NCBI GenBank assembly: GCA_020850715.1
Contig: JADZED010000049.1
Span: 67,693-131,692 of the forward strand
DNA from: Acidobacteriota bacterium
GTDB taxonomy: Bacteria > Acidobacteriota > Vicinamibacteria > Vicinamibacterales > CAVVIG01
Reading direction: 5' to 3'
DNA: 64,000 nucleotides
In this document: positions 44,369-54,199 of the stretch, piece by piece
Numbering within the stretch: position 1 is the first letter of the stretch
How the letters are laid out: each line of letters opens with the position of its first letter
Notes under the pieces: model-generated
What the model saw: only the letters and a program-made list of their open reading frames with translations
What the model was told of the DNA's origin: nothing
The model's database searches: none
Program-made: the position numbers and the translations under genes

Positions 44369-46054
44369 TTAATCGGCGGCCGCCACCACCGAATCGCCGC
44401 GGGTCACCACCACGAAGTGCGCCGGCGGCAGTTGCCGGCGCCAAAGGGCGCGCCCGGAGGTCGCCCACAGCCCTTCACGCTCGTACACCACCCGCAACGC
44501 GAGCCCGGCCGTCTCGAGCTCCGCCAGCCCTTCGCGGGTCATGACGCAGTAGAACGGCTCGCGCGCACGGACGAACGCCGCGGCCTCCAGCGGATCGTCG
44601 AGAAAGGTCGTAGGCCGGCTCACGTAGAACCGGAACGCCGGCGCCCACCGGTTCAGGCCGTACGCGGCAATCCGCTCGGTCTCGGCGCGCGCGGCCACCC
44701 ACCGGGCGACGTCGGGCACTACCTTGCGCGCCTCGAGGGCGGGCATGGCGAAGCCGACGACGCCGCCGTAGACGGCAAGCATCGCCACCGTCGTGAGCCA
44801 CAGGGCGGCCGGCGACGCGCCACCACGGCCGTCGCGCCCGGCTGTCAGGAGCGCGCCGCACGACGCGACCGCGATCGGGACGGCGATCGCCGCCCTTGGC
44901 AGCTCCAGCCGCGCGACGACGAAGATGCTCGCGCCGATGCCGACCAGCAGCAGCAGCGGCCCGATCAGCCGGAGGCCGACGCGCGCTCCCGCATGGCGCG
45001 GCGATGCCGGATCGGCGCACGCCTCGAGCCACGCGCGCGCGCACAGCAAACAGAGGGCCGGCGCCGTCGGAAACACGTAGTGATCCAGCTTGAAGGTCGA
45101 TCCGCTGAAGAACACGAGAATGGCGCCGACCCACGACCACAGCAGCACCTCGACGGTGTCGAGCGGAGCGCCCCCCCGCCAGCTCGCGCGCAGATCGTCG
45201 ACGAGCCGCCCGAGCAGGAGGCCCGTCCACGGCAGCATCCCGACCAGGAGGATTTGCGTGTAGAAGAGCGGACCCGGCTGGTTCGCGAAGCGCGACGACC
45301 CGTAGAGCCGCAGGTTTTCGTCGAGCACGTAGCCCTGTACGAACGCGTCGCCGAAACGCGCGAGCATATAGAGAAACCAGGGGGCCGCCAGCCCAATCAC
45401 CAGTCCGAGCCCCATCGCCCAGTGCAGCGAGAGGAGCCGGCGGCGCGCGTCAGCCGACCAGACACAGGCCACCAGCAGGGTGAGGCCGCACAGCACCAGC
45501 GCCAGAGGTCCCTTCACTAGCACCGCCAGCGCCAGCAGCGCGTAGCCGCCCCACTCGAGCGCGCGGCGCCCGCGCACCGCCGCGACCGACAGCAGCGCGG
45601 CCCCGCCGAAGGTGAAGGCCGTGAACAGCGTGTCGAGGATCGCATAGCGCGACAGGCCGAAGAGCCCCGGATTCATCGCCAGCAGGAGCGCCGCGACCAG
45701 ACCCGTCTCGAGCGAGACGAGCGAGGCGCCGGCCCAGGCTGTGAGCCCGACCAGCGCCAGGGCCGCCAGCGCCGGCACGATCCGGGCGGCGAGTTCGGTC
45801 GGCCCGAGCGCGAGCATCGCCGACGCCTGAAGGACGTGGAAGAGCGCCGGCTTGTCGAAGAACGGCGACCCGTTGTAGTAGGGTGCGAGCCAGTCGCCGC
45901 GCTCGATCATCTCGCGCGAGGTTTGCGCGTAGTGCGCCTCGTCGGGATCCCAGAACGTGGCGCTGCCGAGGCGCCAGAACAGGACGATGAAGAGGAGCAC
46001 GGAGGCGAACAGGCAGAGCTTCGCCGGAGACGGGGAAAAGCGCCTGGGGGGCAT
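44369..46054 (-). CDS. ArnT/PMT-family (GT39) membrane glycosyltransferase
   Basis: A 561-aa polytopic protein with 11-13 hydrophobic helices. The first periplasmic loop has the catalytic-acid motif WDPDEAHYAQTSREMIERGDW, typical of ArnT/undecaprenyl-phosphate-sugar transferases, followed by YYNGSPFFDKPALFH. The C-terminal periplasmic domain includes FYVSRPTTFLDDPLEAAAF. Family members move sugars from a polyprenyl phosphate carrier to lipid A or proteins. Donor and acceptor here are unknown. The gap to the TPR gene is 32 bases and to the cytochrome gene 21, so it sits inside the long operon. Confidence 0.88.
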   Translation of the reverse strand: MPPRRFSPSPAKLCLFASVLLFIVLFWRLGSATFWDPDEAHYAQTSREMIERGDWLAPYYNGSPFFDKPALFHVLQASAMLALGPTELAARIVPALAALALVGLTAWAGASLVSLETGLVAALLLAMNPGLFGLSRYAILDTLFTAFTFGGAALLSVAAVRGRRALEWGGYALLALAVLVKGPLALVLCGLTLLVACVWSADARRRLLSLHWAMGLGLVIGLAAPWFLYMLARFGDAFVQGYVLDENLRLYGSSRFANQPGPLFYTQILLVGMLPWTGLLLGRLVDDLRASWRGGAPLDTVEVLLWSWVGAILVFFSGSTFKLDHYVFPTAPALCLLCARAWLEACADPASPRHAGARVGLRLIGPLLLLVGIGASIFVVARLELPRAAIAVPIAVASCGALLTAGRDGRGGASPAALWLTTVAMLAVYGGVVGFAMPALEARKVVPDVARWVAARAETERIAAYGLNRWAPAFRFYVSRPTTFLDDPLEAAAFVRAREPFYCVMTREGLAELETAGLALRVVYEREGLWATSGRALWRRQLPPAHFVVVTRGDSVVAAAD

Positions 46055-46075
46055 CGGGGAAACGGGCGCCAGAAC

Positions 46076-46546
46076 CTACTTCGGCGTCTCGATTTTGATC
46101 GCCTGCAGGACGTCCTTGTCGCTGACGAGGTCGGCCGTGCCTGCCGGGAATTGGTTGGCCGAGAGCACGAACGCCACGGCATCGGCCGCCTGCGCCGGCG
46201 TGAGCGTGCCGGCGTTGTCCTGCGGCATGTCTTCGTGGACGCGGACGTAGAGATCGCTCAACGGCTGCTGATCCCAGTTCGCCAGGAAGTCGGGTCCCGA
46301 CAGCGGCGGCGCCATCTCCCCGCCGGCGAGCCTGTCGCCGTGGCAGCTTGCGCAGGTGTCCGCGTAGAGCGCCTCGCCCCGTTTCGCCTGCTCCGTGGAG
46401 TAGACGCCCTGCAGCACCGAGGTCGGTGCGACCGCGGTGCTGGCCGCGGGCGCGGCCGCTGCCTGCGGCTCCTGCGCGCCGGTCGCGCTCACCGAGGCGA
46501 TGGCCCATGCGGCCAGCAGGATTCCACTCGTGATCCGGAAGCTCAT
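46076..46546 (-). CDS. Exported class I c-type cytochrome
   Basis: A 156-aa protein from the ATG 46544-46546. A signal peptide (SFRITSGILLAAWAIASVSA) is followed by an Ala/Pro-rich linker and a single heme domain with CASCH (Cys65, Cys68, His69). Candidate Met ligands are in GGEMAPPLSG or EDMPQDN. GGGAGG-like GGGAGGC upstream is a fair ribosome binding site and TATAAT lies further upstream. It is the first gene of the string to 37478. Electron partner unknown. Confidence 0.9.
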   Translation of the reverse strand: MSFRITSGILLAAWAIASVSATGAQEPQAAAAPAASTAVAPTSVLQGVYSTEQAKRGEALYADTCASCHGDRLAGGEMAPPLSGPDFLANWDQQPLSDLYVRVHEDMPQDNAGTLTPAQAADAVAFVLSANQFPAGTADLVSDKDVLQAIKIETPK

Positions 46547-46579
46547 AGCGCCCGCGCCTCCCTCGGCAGGAAATGCCGG

Positions 46580-46585
46580 ATTATA
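46580..46585 (-). promoter_or_regulatory. Consensus -10 element for the cytochrome c / MoxR operon
   Basis: TATAAT on the minus strand, 33 bases before the cytochrome ATG. The leader then includes a GGGAGG Shine-Dalgarno, so this looks like an ordinary leadered promoter. It may start a transcript reaching to 37478. Confidence 0.5.
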
Positions 46586-46622
46586 GCGCACCGGCACGGG
46601 GGTTGATACGCTTGATCGCAGC

Positions 46623-49600
46623 GTGCCCCGTTCCCGGCTCCGATCGACCGCTCGCGTCCTGGCCAGGACGGTCGTGTCGGTCCTTGCCGTGCTTCTCATC
46701 ATCGCCGGCGTCGCGCTGGCTCTGCTCGAGTCGGCATGGGGCAAGGACCGGCTGCGCGCGCTGATCGTCGACCAGGCCAACCGGCGCCTCACCGCGACGC
46801 TGCAGATCGGGCGGCTCGAAGGGTCGCTGTTCAGCCGCCTGCGCCTCAGCGATATCCGCCTCATCCAGGACGGCCAGACGGTTGCGGCCGTCGACGCGGT
46901 GGCGCTCGACTACAGCGTCCGCGGTCTGTGGCAGGGAATCACCATCCGCCGCCTGACTCTCACGAAGCCGCGCATCGTGGCCTACAGGCGTCCCGACGGC
47001 CGATGGAACCTGGCCACGCTGCTCCGCCGCGAAGCGGCCCCGGGACGACGCGCACCAGGACGGCCAATCGACATCCAGACGATCGAGATCGCCGATGCCA
47101 CGGTCACGCTCCGCGATCCACTCCAGTTCGGCGCGGCGCACCTGCCGACCGAGTACGACAATCTCGACGCGGTCTTCTCGCTCGCGTTCCGCCCCGCCGG
47201 CTGGACGATCGACTTCACGAACCTGTCGTTCGCCGGCCGCGCGCCCGATCTCGCCGTCACGGCGATGTCGGGCGGTCTCGGTGGCGGCTCCGACGGCATC
47301 TCCTTCGACAGCCTCGCCGTCACGACGCCCGGGACGGCCTTCGCGCTCGACGGCCGGATCGCGCGCGGCGCGGGGCCGGCGACGCTGAATCTCCAGGTGG
47401 ACGCGGAGCGCTTCGCGTTCCAGGCGTGGGGCGGCATCCTCCCCGGGCTCCGGAACATCGCGGTCGAGGCGGCGTTCGACGCGCATCTGACCGGGCCGCT
47501 CGACGCCCTTGTCACGACGCTGCATCTCGAGGGCACGGGCGGCGCGGTCGACGGCACGGTGACGCTGAATACGCGCGTGCCCGGCTGGCGCGGCATCGGG
47601 GACATCGAGATCGCACGCATCGACCTGGCGCGCTGGTTCGACAATCCGTCGAAGCACTCGGAGATCACCGGCCGGCTCCGATTCGATCTCGACCTCAACC
47701 TCGGACACGCGCCGCGCGGCACCTACGTGTTCGACGGTCCGCACGCGATGTTCATGAGCTACGCCGCCGACCAGGTGCACGCCGACGGGCGTATCACGGA
47801 GACCGCGGTCCAGATCGGGCGGGCGACCGGTCTCGCCTACGGCGCCCGCGTGGCCGCCACCGCCGGCAGTTCGATCGGCCTCGCCGCACCCTATCGATTC
47901 AGCTTCGCCGGCAGCGTCGCGGCGCTCGACCTGCGGAATCTGCCCTCGTCCATCCCGGTACCGCACGTCGAGAGCGCGCTCTCCTTCGCCTACGAGGTCG
48001 CCGGGCAGTTCGCCGATGCGTTCATCGACGGACGGGCCGCCTTCCAGCCGTCGGTGTTCCTCGGCGCGCGCGTGGGCGCTGGCGCGACCGGCACCATCGA
48101 CACCCACGCCAGCCCCTACGCCTATGCGGGCGAGGGCGATCTCGAGGCGATCGACATCAACCGCTTCGGGCGCGACCTCGATGTCGCCTGGATGCGCGAC
48201 CCGCGTTGGGCCGGCGAGATCTCAGGGCGCTTCACCGTACGGGGCACCGGCGGCAGCGCCGCGGCGCTCGCCGTGTCGGGCGGCGGCCGGCTGGCACGCG
48301 CCGACCTGTTCGGCGGCTCGCTCACCGATGCGACAGTCGGGATCGAGATCGCGAACGGCACGCTCACGGGCTCCTTCGACGGCGCCCTCGCGGGCGTGAA
48401 CCCGGCCATTGCCATGAGCGACGCTCGGCTCGACGCGTCGCTGACCGGCACGGCGGCCCTTCGGGCGACGGTCGCCGGTCTCCTCCTGCGGGCGCCGCAG
48501 CTTGCCGACTACGAGGTGTCGGCCCATGCGGCGCTCGAGCGATCCACGATCCGCGGCTTCCCGATCGAGCGCGCGCGCATCGACAGCGCGCTCGCGGGCG
48601 GCGTGCTCCAGATCGACGCGCTCGACGTGAGCGGACCGGCGCTGACCGGCACCGCGGAGGGACGCGTGTCGTTCACCGATGAGGGCGCCACGCATCTCGA
48701 ATACCGGCTGGCGCGGGTCGATCTTCAGGAGCTCGAGCGGCTCATCGGCTTCCCCGTCGGCGGGGAGGCGGCGACCACTGGACGCGTGAGCGGGCCCTAT
48801 CGCGCGCTGGCGCTTGCGGGCACGGCGTCGCTGGAGCGGTTGGAAACGCCGGACTTCAGCGCGAAAGACGTCACCGGCCAGTACGACGTGACGATCCCGT
48901 CGGGCGATGTTCGCGAAGCGACGGCGCGCCTCGCCGCCACCGCCGCGCAGCCGACGATGCTCGGCCGGACGTTCCAGAAGGCGTCGGGCACGCTGACGCT
49001 GGCAGGGGGCCGCGTCGGCTTCGATCTGGGGCTCTCCGAAGCGGAGACGCAGACGCTCGCGTTCCAGGGAGACGTCGTGGTGCACCAGCAGGCGCTCGAC
49101 CTGATCGGACTCACCGTGACCATCGGTGAGACGCCGTGGCGGCTGGCACGCCAGGACGCGCCGCCGATCATCGCCTGGACAGGCGAGCGGATTGCCGTGC
49201 AGCCGCTTCTCTTTCTCGCCGGCGCCGCCGGGGAGCAGCAGATTGCGATCGCCGGCGACTGGCAGACCGACGGGGCCGGCCGCCTGACGGTCCGCGCAAG
49301 CCACGTGCATCTCGAGACGCTCGCCGGCGCGCCGGCCGCCGCGCCGCCGCGCTATGGCGGCGTGATGGACCTCGACGCGGTCGTGAGCGGTACGCGGCAG
49401 GCGCCGGTCGTCACCGGGCCGATCTCGATCGTCGACGGGCGGGTGGAGCGCATCTCCTATGAGAAGCTCGCCGGGCGCGTCGACTACGCCAATCAGGCGT
49501 TCGCGGTGGATCTGAGGCTCGATCAGGCTCCCGGCGTCTGGTTGACGGCCGTCGGGTCGGTGCCCCGCTCGCTGTTCAGCCTATCGGCTCCGGATCGGCC

Positions 49601-50963
49601 GCTGGACGTCTCGATCGCATCGAGCACGATCGCGCTCGGGCTCGTCGAGGGGCTGACCGATCTCGTCCGCGACGTGAGCGGCCAGCTGCGCCTCGACGTG
49701 CAGGCGGCGGGGACCGGACGCGCACCGCAGCTCACCGGCGCGTTGACGGTTGCCGATGCCGCGTTTGTCGTCGTGCCGACCGGCGCCCGCTATCAACGCG
49801 GCCGCGCCGACATCCGCCTCGCTCCCGGCCAGATCGTCGTCGACGCGCTCCACCTCGAGGACCGCGACGGCGACCCGCTCGATCTGAGCGGCAGCCTCGC
49901 AACGCAGGAGTTGACGGTCGGCGATCTCGCGATCGACGCCGTGGCGCGCCGCTTCGAGCTCCTGAACGACGACTACGGCAGGCTCGAGGCGGATTCCCGG
50001 TTGCAGATTCGGGGGCAGTTCGATCGGCCTCGTCTCGCAGGAAGCGTCACGGTGACCAGCGGCGAACTTGCCGTCGATCGGATTCTCGAGCGCACGCTCT
50101 TCCAGCCCTATTCGACGCGGTCTGCGTCGGCGGCGGAAGGTCCGCTCGCCGCGTTGAACCCGTGGGATCGGCTCGGGCTCGATGTCGCCGTGCACGTGCC
50201 GAACACGCTCCGGCTCACCGGCCAGAACGTGCAGGTGGCCGCCGGCACGCCCATCGGGCTGAGCGACATCGCGTTGCGCGTTCTGGGGGATCTCTACGTG
50301 TTCAAGGATCCGGACGGTCCGGCCTACATCACCGGATCGTTCGACTCGGTGAGCGGCAGCTTCGCCTTCCAGGGGCGTACCTTCGAGGTCGATCCGACCA
50401 GCTCGATCAACTTCCGCGGCGATCTGAATCCGGAGCTTTACGTCACCGTCCAGCGGGAGATCTCCGGCGTGCAGGTGCGCGTCACGATCGCGGGCCCGCT
50501 GCGCGAGCCCGAGCTCCGCCTGGCGAGCACGCCGCCGCTCGACTCGACCGATATCCTGTCGCTCATCGTCTTCAATGCGCCGGCCAACCAGCTCACGACC
50601 GGGCAGCAGCAGGAACTGGCCGTCCGCGCGGGCGCGCTCGCCGCCGGCTTCCTCGCGGGGCCGCTGATCTCCGCGCTGCAGAGCGAGCTCGGGCTCGACA
50701 TCCTGCAGCTCGAGACGTCGACGGCAGGCGCGGCACCCGGTGCACGCCTCACGATCGGCGAGGAGATCGCTCCGGGGCTGGTCGCGCGCTTCAGCCGCCA
50801 GTTCGGCGCCGACCCGTACGACGAGGTCGTGATCGAATACTATCTCTCGCGCATCCTTCGCCTGCGCGCGACCTTCTCCGACGCGCAGGCCCTGAACGCA
50901 CGGGCGCCGTTTCAACAACACGAGCGCGGCGGCATCGATCTGCTGCTGTTCTTCAGCTTCTGA
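46623..50963 (+). CDS. TamB-like translocation/assembly protein
   Basis: A 1446-aa protein. An N-terminal signal anchor (TVVSVLAVLLIIAGVALALL) is followed by an AsmA-like start (RLEGSLFSRLRLSDIRLIQDG, VRGLWQGITIRRLTLTKPRI), a very long beta-rich middle, and a C-terminal TamB (DUF490) domain with ITGSFDSVSGSFAFQGRTFEVD, INFRGDLNPELYVTV and LDSTDILSLIVF. The C-terminus ends DLLLFFSF, a final Phe like barrel-inserting ends. TamB and relatives bridge the periplasm for phospholipid transport and barrel assembly. The start is a GTG with TACGCT ten bases upstream and no Shine-Dalgarno. No TamA gene is adjacent. Confidence 0.88.
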   Translation: MPRSRLRSTARVLARTVVSVLAVLLIIAGVALALLESAWGKDRLRALIVDQANRRLTATLQIGRLEGSLFSRLRLSDIRLIQDGQTVAAVDAVALDYSVRGLWQGITIRRLTLTKPRIVAYRRPDGRWNLATLLRREAAPGRRAPGRPIDIQTIEIADATVTLRDPLQFGAAHLPTEYDNLDAVFSLAFRPAGWTIDFTNLSFAGRAPDLAVTAMSGGLGGGSDGISFDSLAVTTPGTAFALDGRIARGAGPATLNLQVDAERFAFQAWGGILPGLRNIAVEAAFDAHLTGPLDALVTTLHLEGTGGAVDGTVTLNTRVPGWRGIGDIEIARIDLARWFDNPSKHSEITGRLRFDLDLNLGHAPRGTYVFDGPHAMFMSYAADQVHADGRITETAVQIGRATGLAYGARVAATAGSSIGLAAPYRFSFAGSVAALDLRNLPSSIPVPHVESALSFAYEVAGQFADAFIDGRAAFQPSVFLGARVGAGATGTIDTHASPYAYAGEGDLEAIDINRFGRDLDVAWMRDPRWAGEISGRFTVRGTGGSAAALAVSGGGRLARADLFGGSLTDATVGIEIANGTLTGSFDGALAGVNPAIAMSDARLDASLTGTAALRATVAGLLLRAPQLADYEVSAHAALERSTIRGFPIERARIDSALAGGVLQIDALDVSGPALTGTAEGRVSFTDEGATHLEYRLARVDLQELERLIGFPVGGEAATTGRVSGPYRALALAGTASLERLETPDFSAKDVTGQYDVTIPSGDVREATARLAATAAQPTMLGRTFQKASGTLTLAGGRVGFDLGLSEAETQTLAFQGDVVVHQQALDLIGLTVTIGETPWRLARQDAPPIIAWTGERIAVQPLLFLAGAAGEQQIAIAGDWQTDGAGRLTVRASHVHLETLAGAPAAAPPRYGGVMDLDAVVSGTRQAPVVTGPISIVDGRVERISYEKLAGRVDYANQAFAVDLRLDQAPGVWLTAVGSVPRSLFSLSAPDRPLDVSIASSTIALGLVEGLTDLVRDVSGQLRLDVQAAGTGRAPQLTGALTVADAAFVVVPTGARYQRGRADIRLAPGQIVVDALHLEDRDGDPLDLSGSLATQELTVGDLAIDAVARRFELLNDDYGRLEADSRLQIRGQFDRPRLAGSVTVTSGELAVDRILERTLFQPYSTRSASAAEGPLAALNPWDRLGLDVAVHVPNTLRLTGQNVQVAAGTPIGLSDIALRVLGDLYVFKDPDGPAYITGSFDSVSGSFAFQGRTFEVDPTSSINFRGDLNPELYVTVQREISGVQVRVTIAGPLREPELRLASTPPLDSTDILSLIVFNAPANQLTTGQQQELAVRAGALAAGFLAGPLISALQSELGLDILQLETSTAGAAPGARLTIGEEIAPGLVARFSRQFGADPYDEVVIEYYLSRILRLRATFSDAQALNARAPFQQHERGGIDLLLFFSF

Positions 50964-51013
50964 ACGGCCGCCGGTCCGGCGCGCCGGCGCGATCCTGCCG
51001 CGGACGCCCTCCT

Positions 51014-51042
51014 CGCGGCTGCAAGCCTGCCCGGCAGCCGCG
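51014..51042. terminator. Hairpin between convergent TamB-like and DAC-like genes
   Basis: A 9-bp perfect stem CGCGGCTGC (51014-51022) with GCAGCCGCG (51034-51042) around an 11-base loop. It lies in the 94-base gap between two gene ends and may end transcripts from both sides. There is no T-run. Confidence 0.45.
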
Positions 51043-51057
51043 CGGCATGTCGGAAGG

Positions 51058-52212
51058 CTACAGCAGCAGCGTCTCCACCCGGTGCGCGTGCACCATTTCT
51101 CCGCAGGGCGACCAGACAAACACCGTGAAGCGCCCGTCCTGCGAGGCGACCAGCGCCACCGCGTCGCGCTGATCCTGGACGAACTGCGCGGCCGAGAGGT
51201 GCCGCGTGCCCCCAAGCTGCGTCGGGTGTACGACCATCGCCGTGCCCCCCTCGATCGGTTCGGTGACCGTCACCTGCTCCACCGGCGGCCGCCCGCGGCG
51301 CCGGACGATCTTGGCGCCAAAGCCGAGGAGCTCGTAACGGCTGGTCAGGACCGTGGCGCCGTCGACCGCCGTGAGGCCCGCGACCGCATCGACCGCGCGG
51401 CCCCAGGCCTCCAGCCAGCCGTGCAGCCGCCGCTGCTCTTCGGCCTGGTTCATCAGCTCGACCAGCAGCGAGAAGGCGGGCGACGCCGCGTACGACAGCG
51501 GATGGACGATCGACTCGCGCCACGCCTCGGAGGCGGCGTTCACCAGCAGCAGCGCGCCGCCGCGGCCGTGCGCGCGCATCGACACGGCAAGCTGTGCCAG
51601 CGCCCCGGCGGCAGGAGCCCAGGTGGCGGGCGACTCGAAGCCCAGCAGCGACGTCAGCAGATCCGGGCAATCGGGCAGGCTGCGCGCCCGCTCGTCCACC
51701 ACCTTGATCTGGTCGCCCTCGAGCACCGCGACGTTGACGAATTTGCCAGATTCCTCGCCGCGATGATGCTTGATGACCAGCAGGCCGGGCCCCGCGACCT
51801 CGAGCACGAAGCACAACGCCGGCACCGAGCGGGTGGTGCCCCAGACCTGCAGGCGCCCGGCGTCGGGCCACACGCCGAGGTGGATGCCCGAACGCTCGAC
51901 GGCCGGCGCCAGGCGCGCGAGGCCGGCAGCGGTGAGGGGCAACGGACGCTCGAAGACCAGCGGATGCGCGACCGCGTCCGGCTGCACGAAGGCGAGCGAG
52001 ATCCGCGGCGAATAGCCCTCCTCGCGCCGCAGGCTCGCCCAGAACGCCGCATCGATGAGCGTCTCGATCGCGCCGACCTCGGGGAGCGCCGCGACCGGGC
52101 CGCCGCTGCGCGCGCCGGCGAGATGCCGTGCGAAATGTTCGTGGACGCGCGGTGCGACGGCGCGGCCGGCCGGGTAGCGTTCACCCGCCAGCGGCGCATT
52201 GGCGGAAGGCAT
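51058..52212 (-). CDS. DAC-like sensor-domain protein (DACNV type)
   Basis: A 384-aa protein. The C-terminal third resembles the diadenylate cyclase fold: TAVDGATVLTSRYELLGFGAKI carries the DGA motif at 284-286, and GGTRHLSAAQFVQDQRDAVALVAS carries RHL at 337-339 where active cyclases have RHR. The N-terminal 250 residues are a separate domain with VWGTTRSVPALCFVLEV and LVIKHHRGEESGKFVNVAVLEGDQIKVV. This layout matches DACNV-type putative sensors, whose function is not known. The altered motif suggests ligand binding or changed catalysis rather than standard c-di-AMP synthesis. The gene is divergent from the small exported protein gene at 52295. Confidence 0.75.
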   Translation of the reverse strand: MPSANAPLAGERYPAGRAVAPRVHEHFARHLAGARSGGPVAALPEVGAIETLIDAAFWASLRREEGYSPRISLAFVQPDAVAHPLVFERPLPLTAAGLARLAPAVERSGIHLGVWPDAGRLQVWGTTRSVPALCFVLEVAGPGLLVIKHHRGEESGKFVNVAVLEGDQIKVVDERARSLPDCPDLLTSLLGFESPATWAPAAGALAQLAVSMRAHGRGGALLLVNAASEAWRESIVHPLSYAASPAFSLLVELMNQAEEQRRLHGWLEAWGRAVDAVAGLTAVDGATVLTSRYELLGFGAKIVRRRGRPPVEQVTVTEPIEGGTAMVVHPTQLGGTRHLSAAQFVQDQRDAVALVASQDGRFTVFVWSPCGEMVHAHRVETLLL

Positions 52213-52294
52213 GCTCGAATTCTACCGAAGGCAGGCCGCCGGATCCGCGCGAGTCTGTTATGATGCGCCCGCGTCTACTCCGGGTGAGGTCTTC

Positions 52295-52843
52295 ATGCGC
52301 GGCCTGCCTGCGGCGGCGGCACTCCTGCTCGTTTCCGCGCCCCTGCTCCACGCCGCAGCGCCCCTGCCCGTTCGCCTGCTCGAGCTGGCGCCCACGATCA
52401 TCACGGCGCGCCCCCCTGCGAGCTTCGATCTGATCGACTATCGATCGGCCGAAGCGGCCGCGCGCGCGCGGCCGCCCGCCGAAGTCCGGCCGCACACGAT
52501 CTTCGGCATCAAGCATCATGTCGGCTTCGGCGGCGGTTACGACAACGGCGTCGTCCATGCGACGGCCGGCTTCTACGTCACGGTCGCCGAGTGGGGCCGC
52601 TGGAACTTCGGCATCCCCTCGCCTGCGATCGGGGTCGGCCGCTACCACGTGTACGACCCGCGACGCCGGCGCGGCGTCGTCAGGGAGGAATCGTCGATCT
52701 TCCTGAGCCTCGCGTCGGTGCACTACCGTGCCGGCCATCTCGCCGCCTGGGGCATGAACTGGTACGTCAATCTCGAGCAGGTGCTCGACATGCGCCGAAA
52801 CATGGCCGGCTCCCAGATCGGCATCAGTTTCTCCCGCAAGTAA
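52295..52843 (+). CDS. Exported protein of unknown function
   Basis: A 182-aa protein with a signal peptide (RGLPAAAALLLVSAPLLHAA). The mature part is rich in Gly, Tyr and His, with IFGIKHHVGFGGGYDNGVVHA, FYVTVAEWGRWNFGIPSPAIG and WGMNWYVNLEQVLDMRRNMAG. I recognise no family. GGGTGAGG eight bases upstream can serve as ribosome binding site, and TATGAT at 52259-52264 as -10. The frame is open further upstream, but there it overlaps the DAC-like gene's start. It is 57 bases before the peroxiredoxin gene, possibly in one transcript. Confidence 0.65.
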   Translation: MRGLPAAAALLLVSAPLLHAAAPLPVRLLELAPTIITARPPASFDLIDYRSAEAAARARPPAEVRPHTIFGIKHHVGFGGGYDNGVVHATAGFYVTVAEWGRWNFGIPSPAIGVGRYHVYDPRRRRGVVREESSIFLSLASVHYRAGHLAAWGMNWYVNLEQVLDMRRNMAGSQIGISFSRK

Positions 52844-52900
52844 CCGGCCGGCCGGCCATCTGCGTCATACTGAGCGTGTCACGACAACGGAGGTATGCGT

Positions 52901-53563
<663 letters not shown>

Positions 53564-53645
53564 TCGCCTGCCACTTGACCGGCCAAGCCGGTCGGATCGG
53601 CCTGCCGTTGCGTTTCTGTGGGTCGTGATTGCAGCGGGTGAACGC

Positions 53646-53673
53646 CCCGCCGGGCGCGGACACGCCCGGCGGG
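53646..53673. terminator. Bidirectional-terminator-like hairpin between two peroxiredoxin genes
   Basis: An 11-bp perfect stem CCCGCCGGGCG (53646-53656) with its complement (53663-53673) around the loop CGGACA. It lies between the ends of the convergent Prx6 and Bcp genes. No T-run follows on either strand. Confidence 0.55.
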
Positions 53674-53704
53674 AATGCCCGCTCGGCCTGGGACTGGCGT
53701 CCCG

Positions 53705-54172
53705 CTACAACGCCTCGACGGCCGCGAGCACTTCCTCGGCGTGACCGCCCACTTTCACGTTGTCCCATCGTCGCGCGACCTTCCCGTCGCGATCGATGAG
53801 GTAGGTCGTGCGGGCGATACCCATGTAGGACTTGCCGAGGAACGATCGCTTCTGCCAGACGCCGTACTTCTCGGCAACGGCGTGATCGGCGTCGGCGAGC
53901 AGCGGAAAGTTCACGTTGTACTTCTTCGCGAACTTCGCCTTGCTCCGTTCGTCCAGGATGCTGATGCCGAAGACCGCTGCCTTGCTCGCCTCGAATTTCG
54001 GGAGGTTGTCGCGAAACGCGCAGGTCTCCTTCGTGCAGCCGGGTGTGTCGTCCTTCGGATAGAAGTAGAGCACCACGGGGCGGCCGGCCTGACCCGACAG
54101 CGCGTGCGCGCGGCCGTCCTGGTCCTTCAACGTGAACGCGGGCGCCTTCCTGCCTTCGTCGATGAGCGGCAT
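53705..54172 (-). CDS. bcp: Thioredoxin-dependent peroxiredoxin, Bcp/PrxQ type
   Basis: A 155-aa peroxidase. YFYPKDDTPGCTKETCAFRD holds the peroxidatic Cys46 and resolving Cys51 five residues later, the PrxQ pattern. Downstream ISILDERSKAKFAKKYNVNFPLLAD and YGVWQKRSFLGKSYMGIARTTY are typical Bcp. I use the ATG 54170-54172 (MPLIDEGRKAPAFTLKDQDG), which gives the normal length; an in-frame start six codons earlier exists. Confidence 0.94.
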   Translation of the reverse strand: MPLIDEGRKAPAFTLKDQDGRAHALSGQAGRPVVLYFYPKDDTPGCTKETCAFRDNLPKFEASKAAVFGISILDERSKAKFAKKYNVNFPLLADADHAVAEKYGVWQKRSFLGKSYMGIARTTYLIDRDGKVARRWDNVKVGGHAEEVLAAVEAL

Positions 54173-54199
54173 GCGGGCGAATGGTAGCACGGCCCGCGC

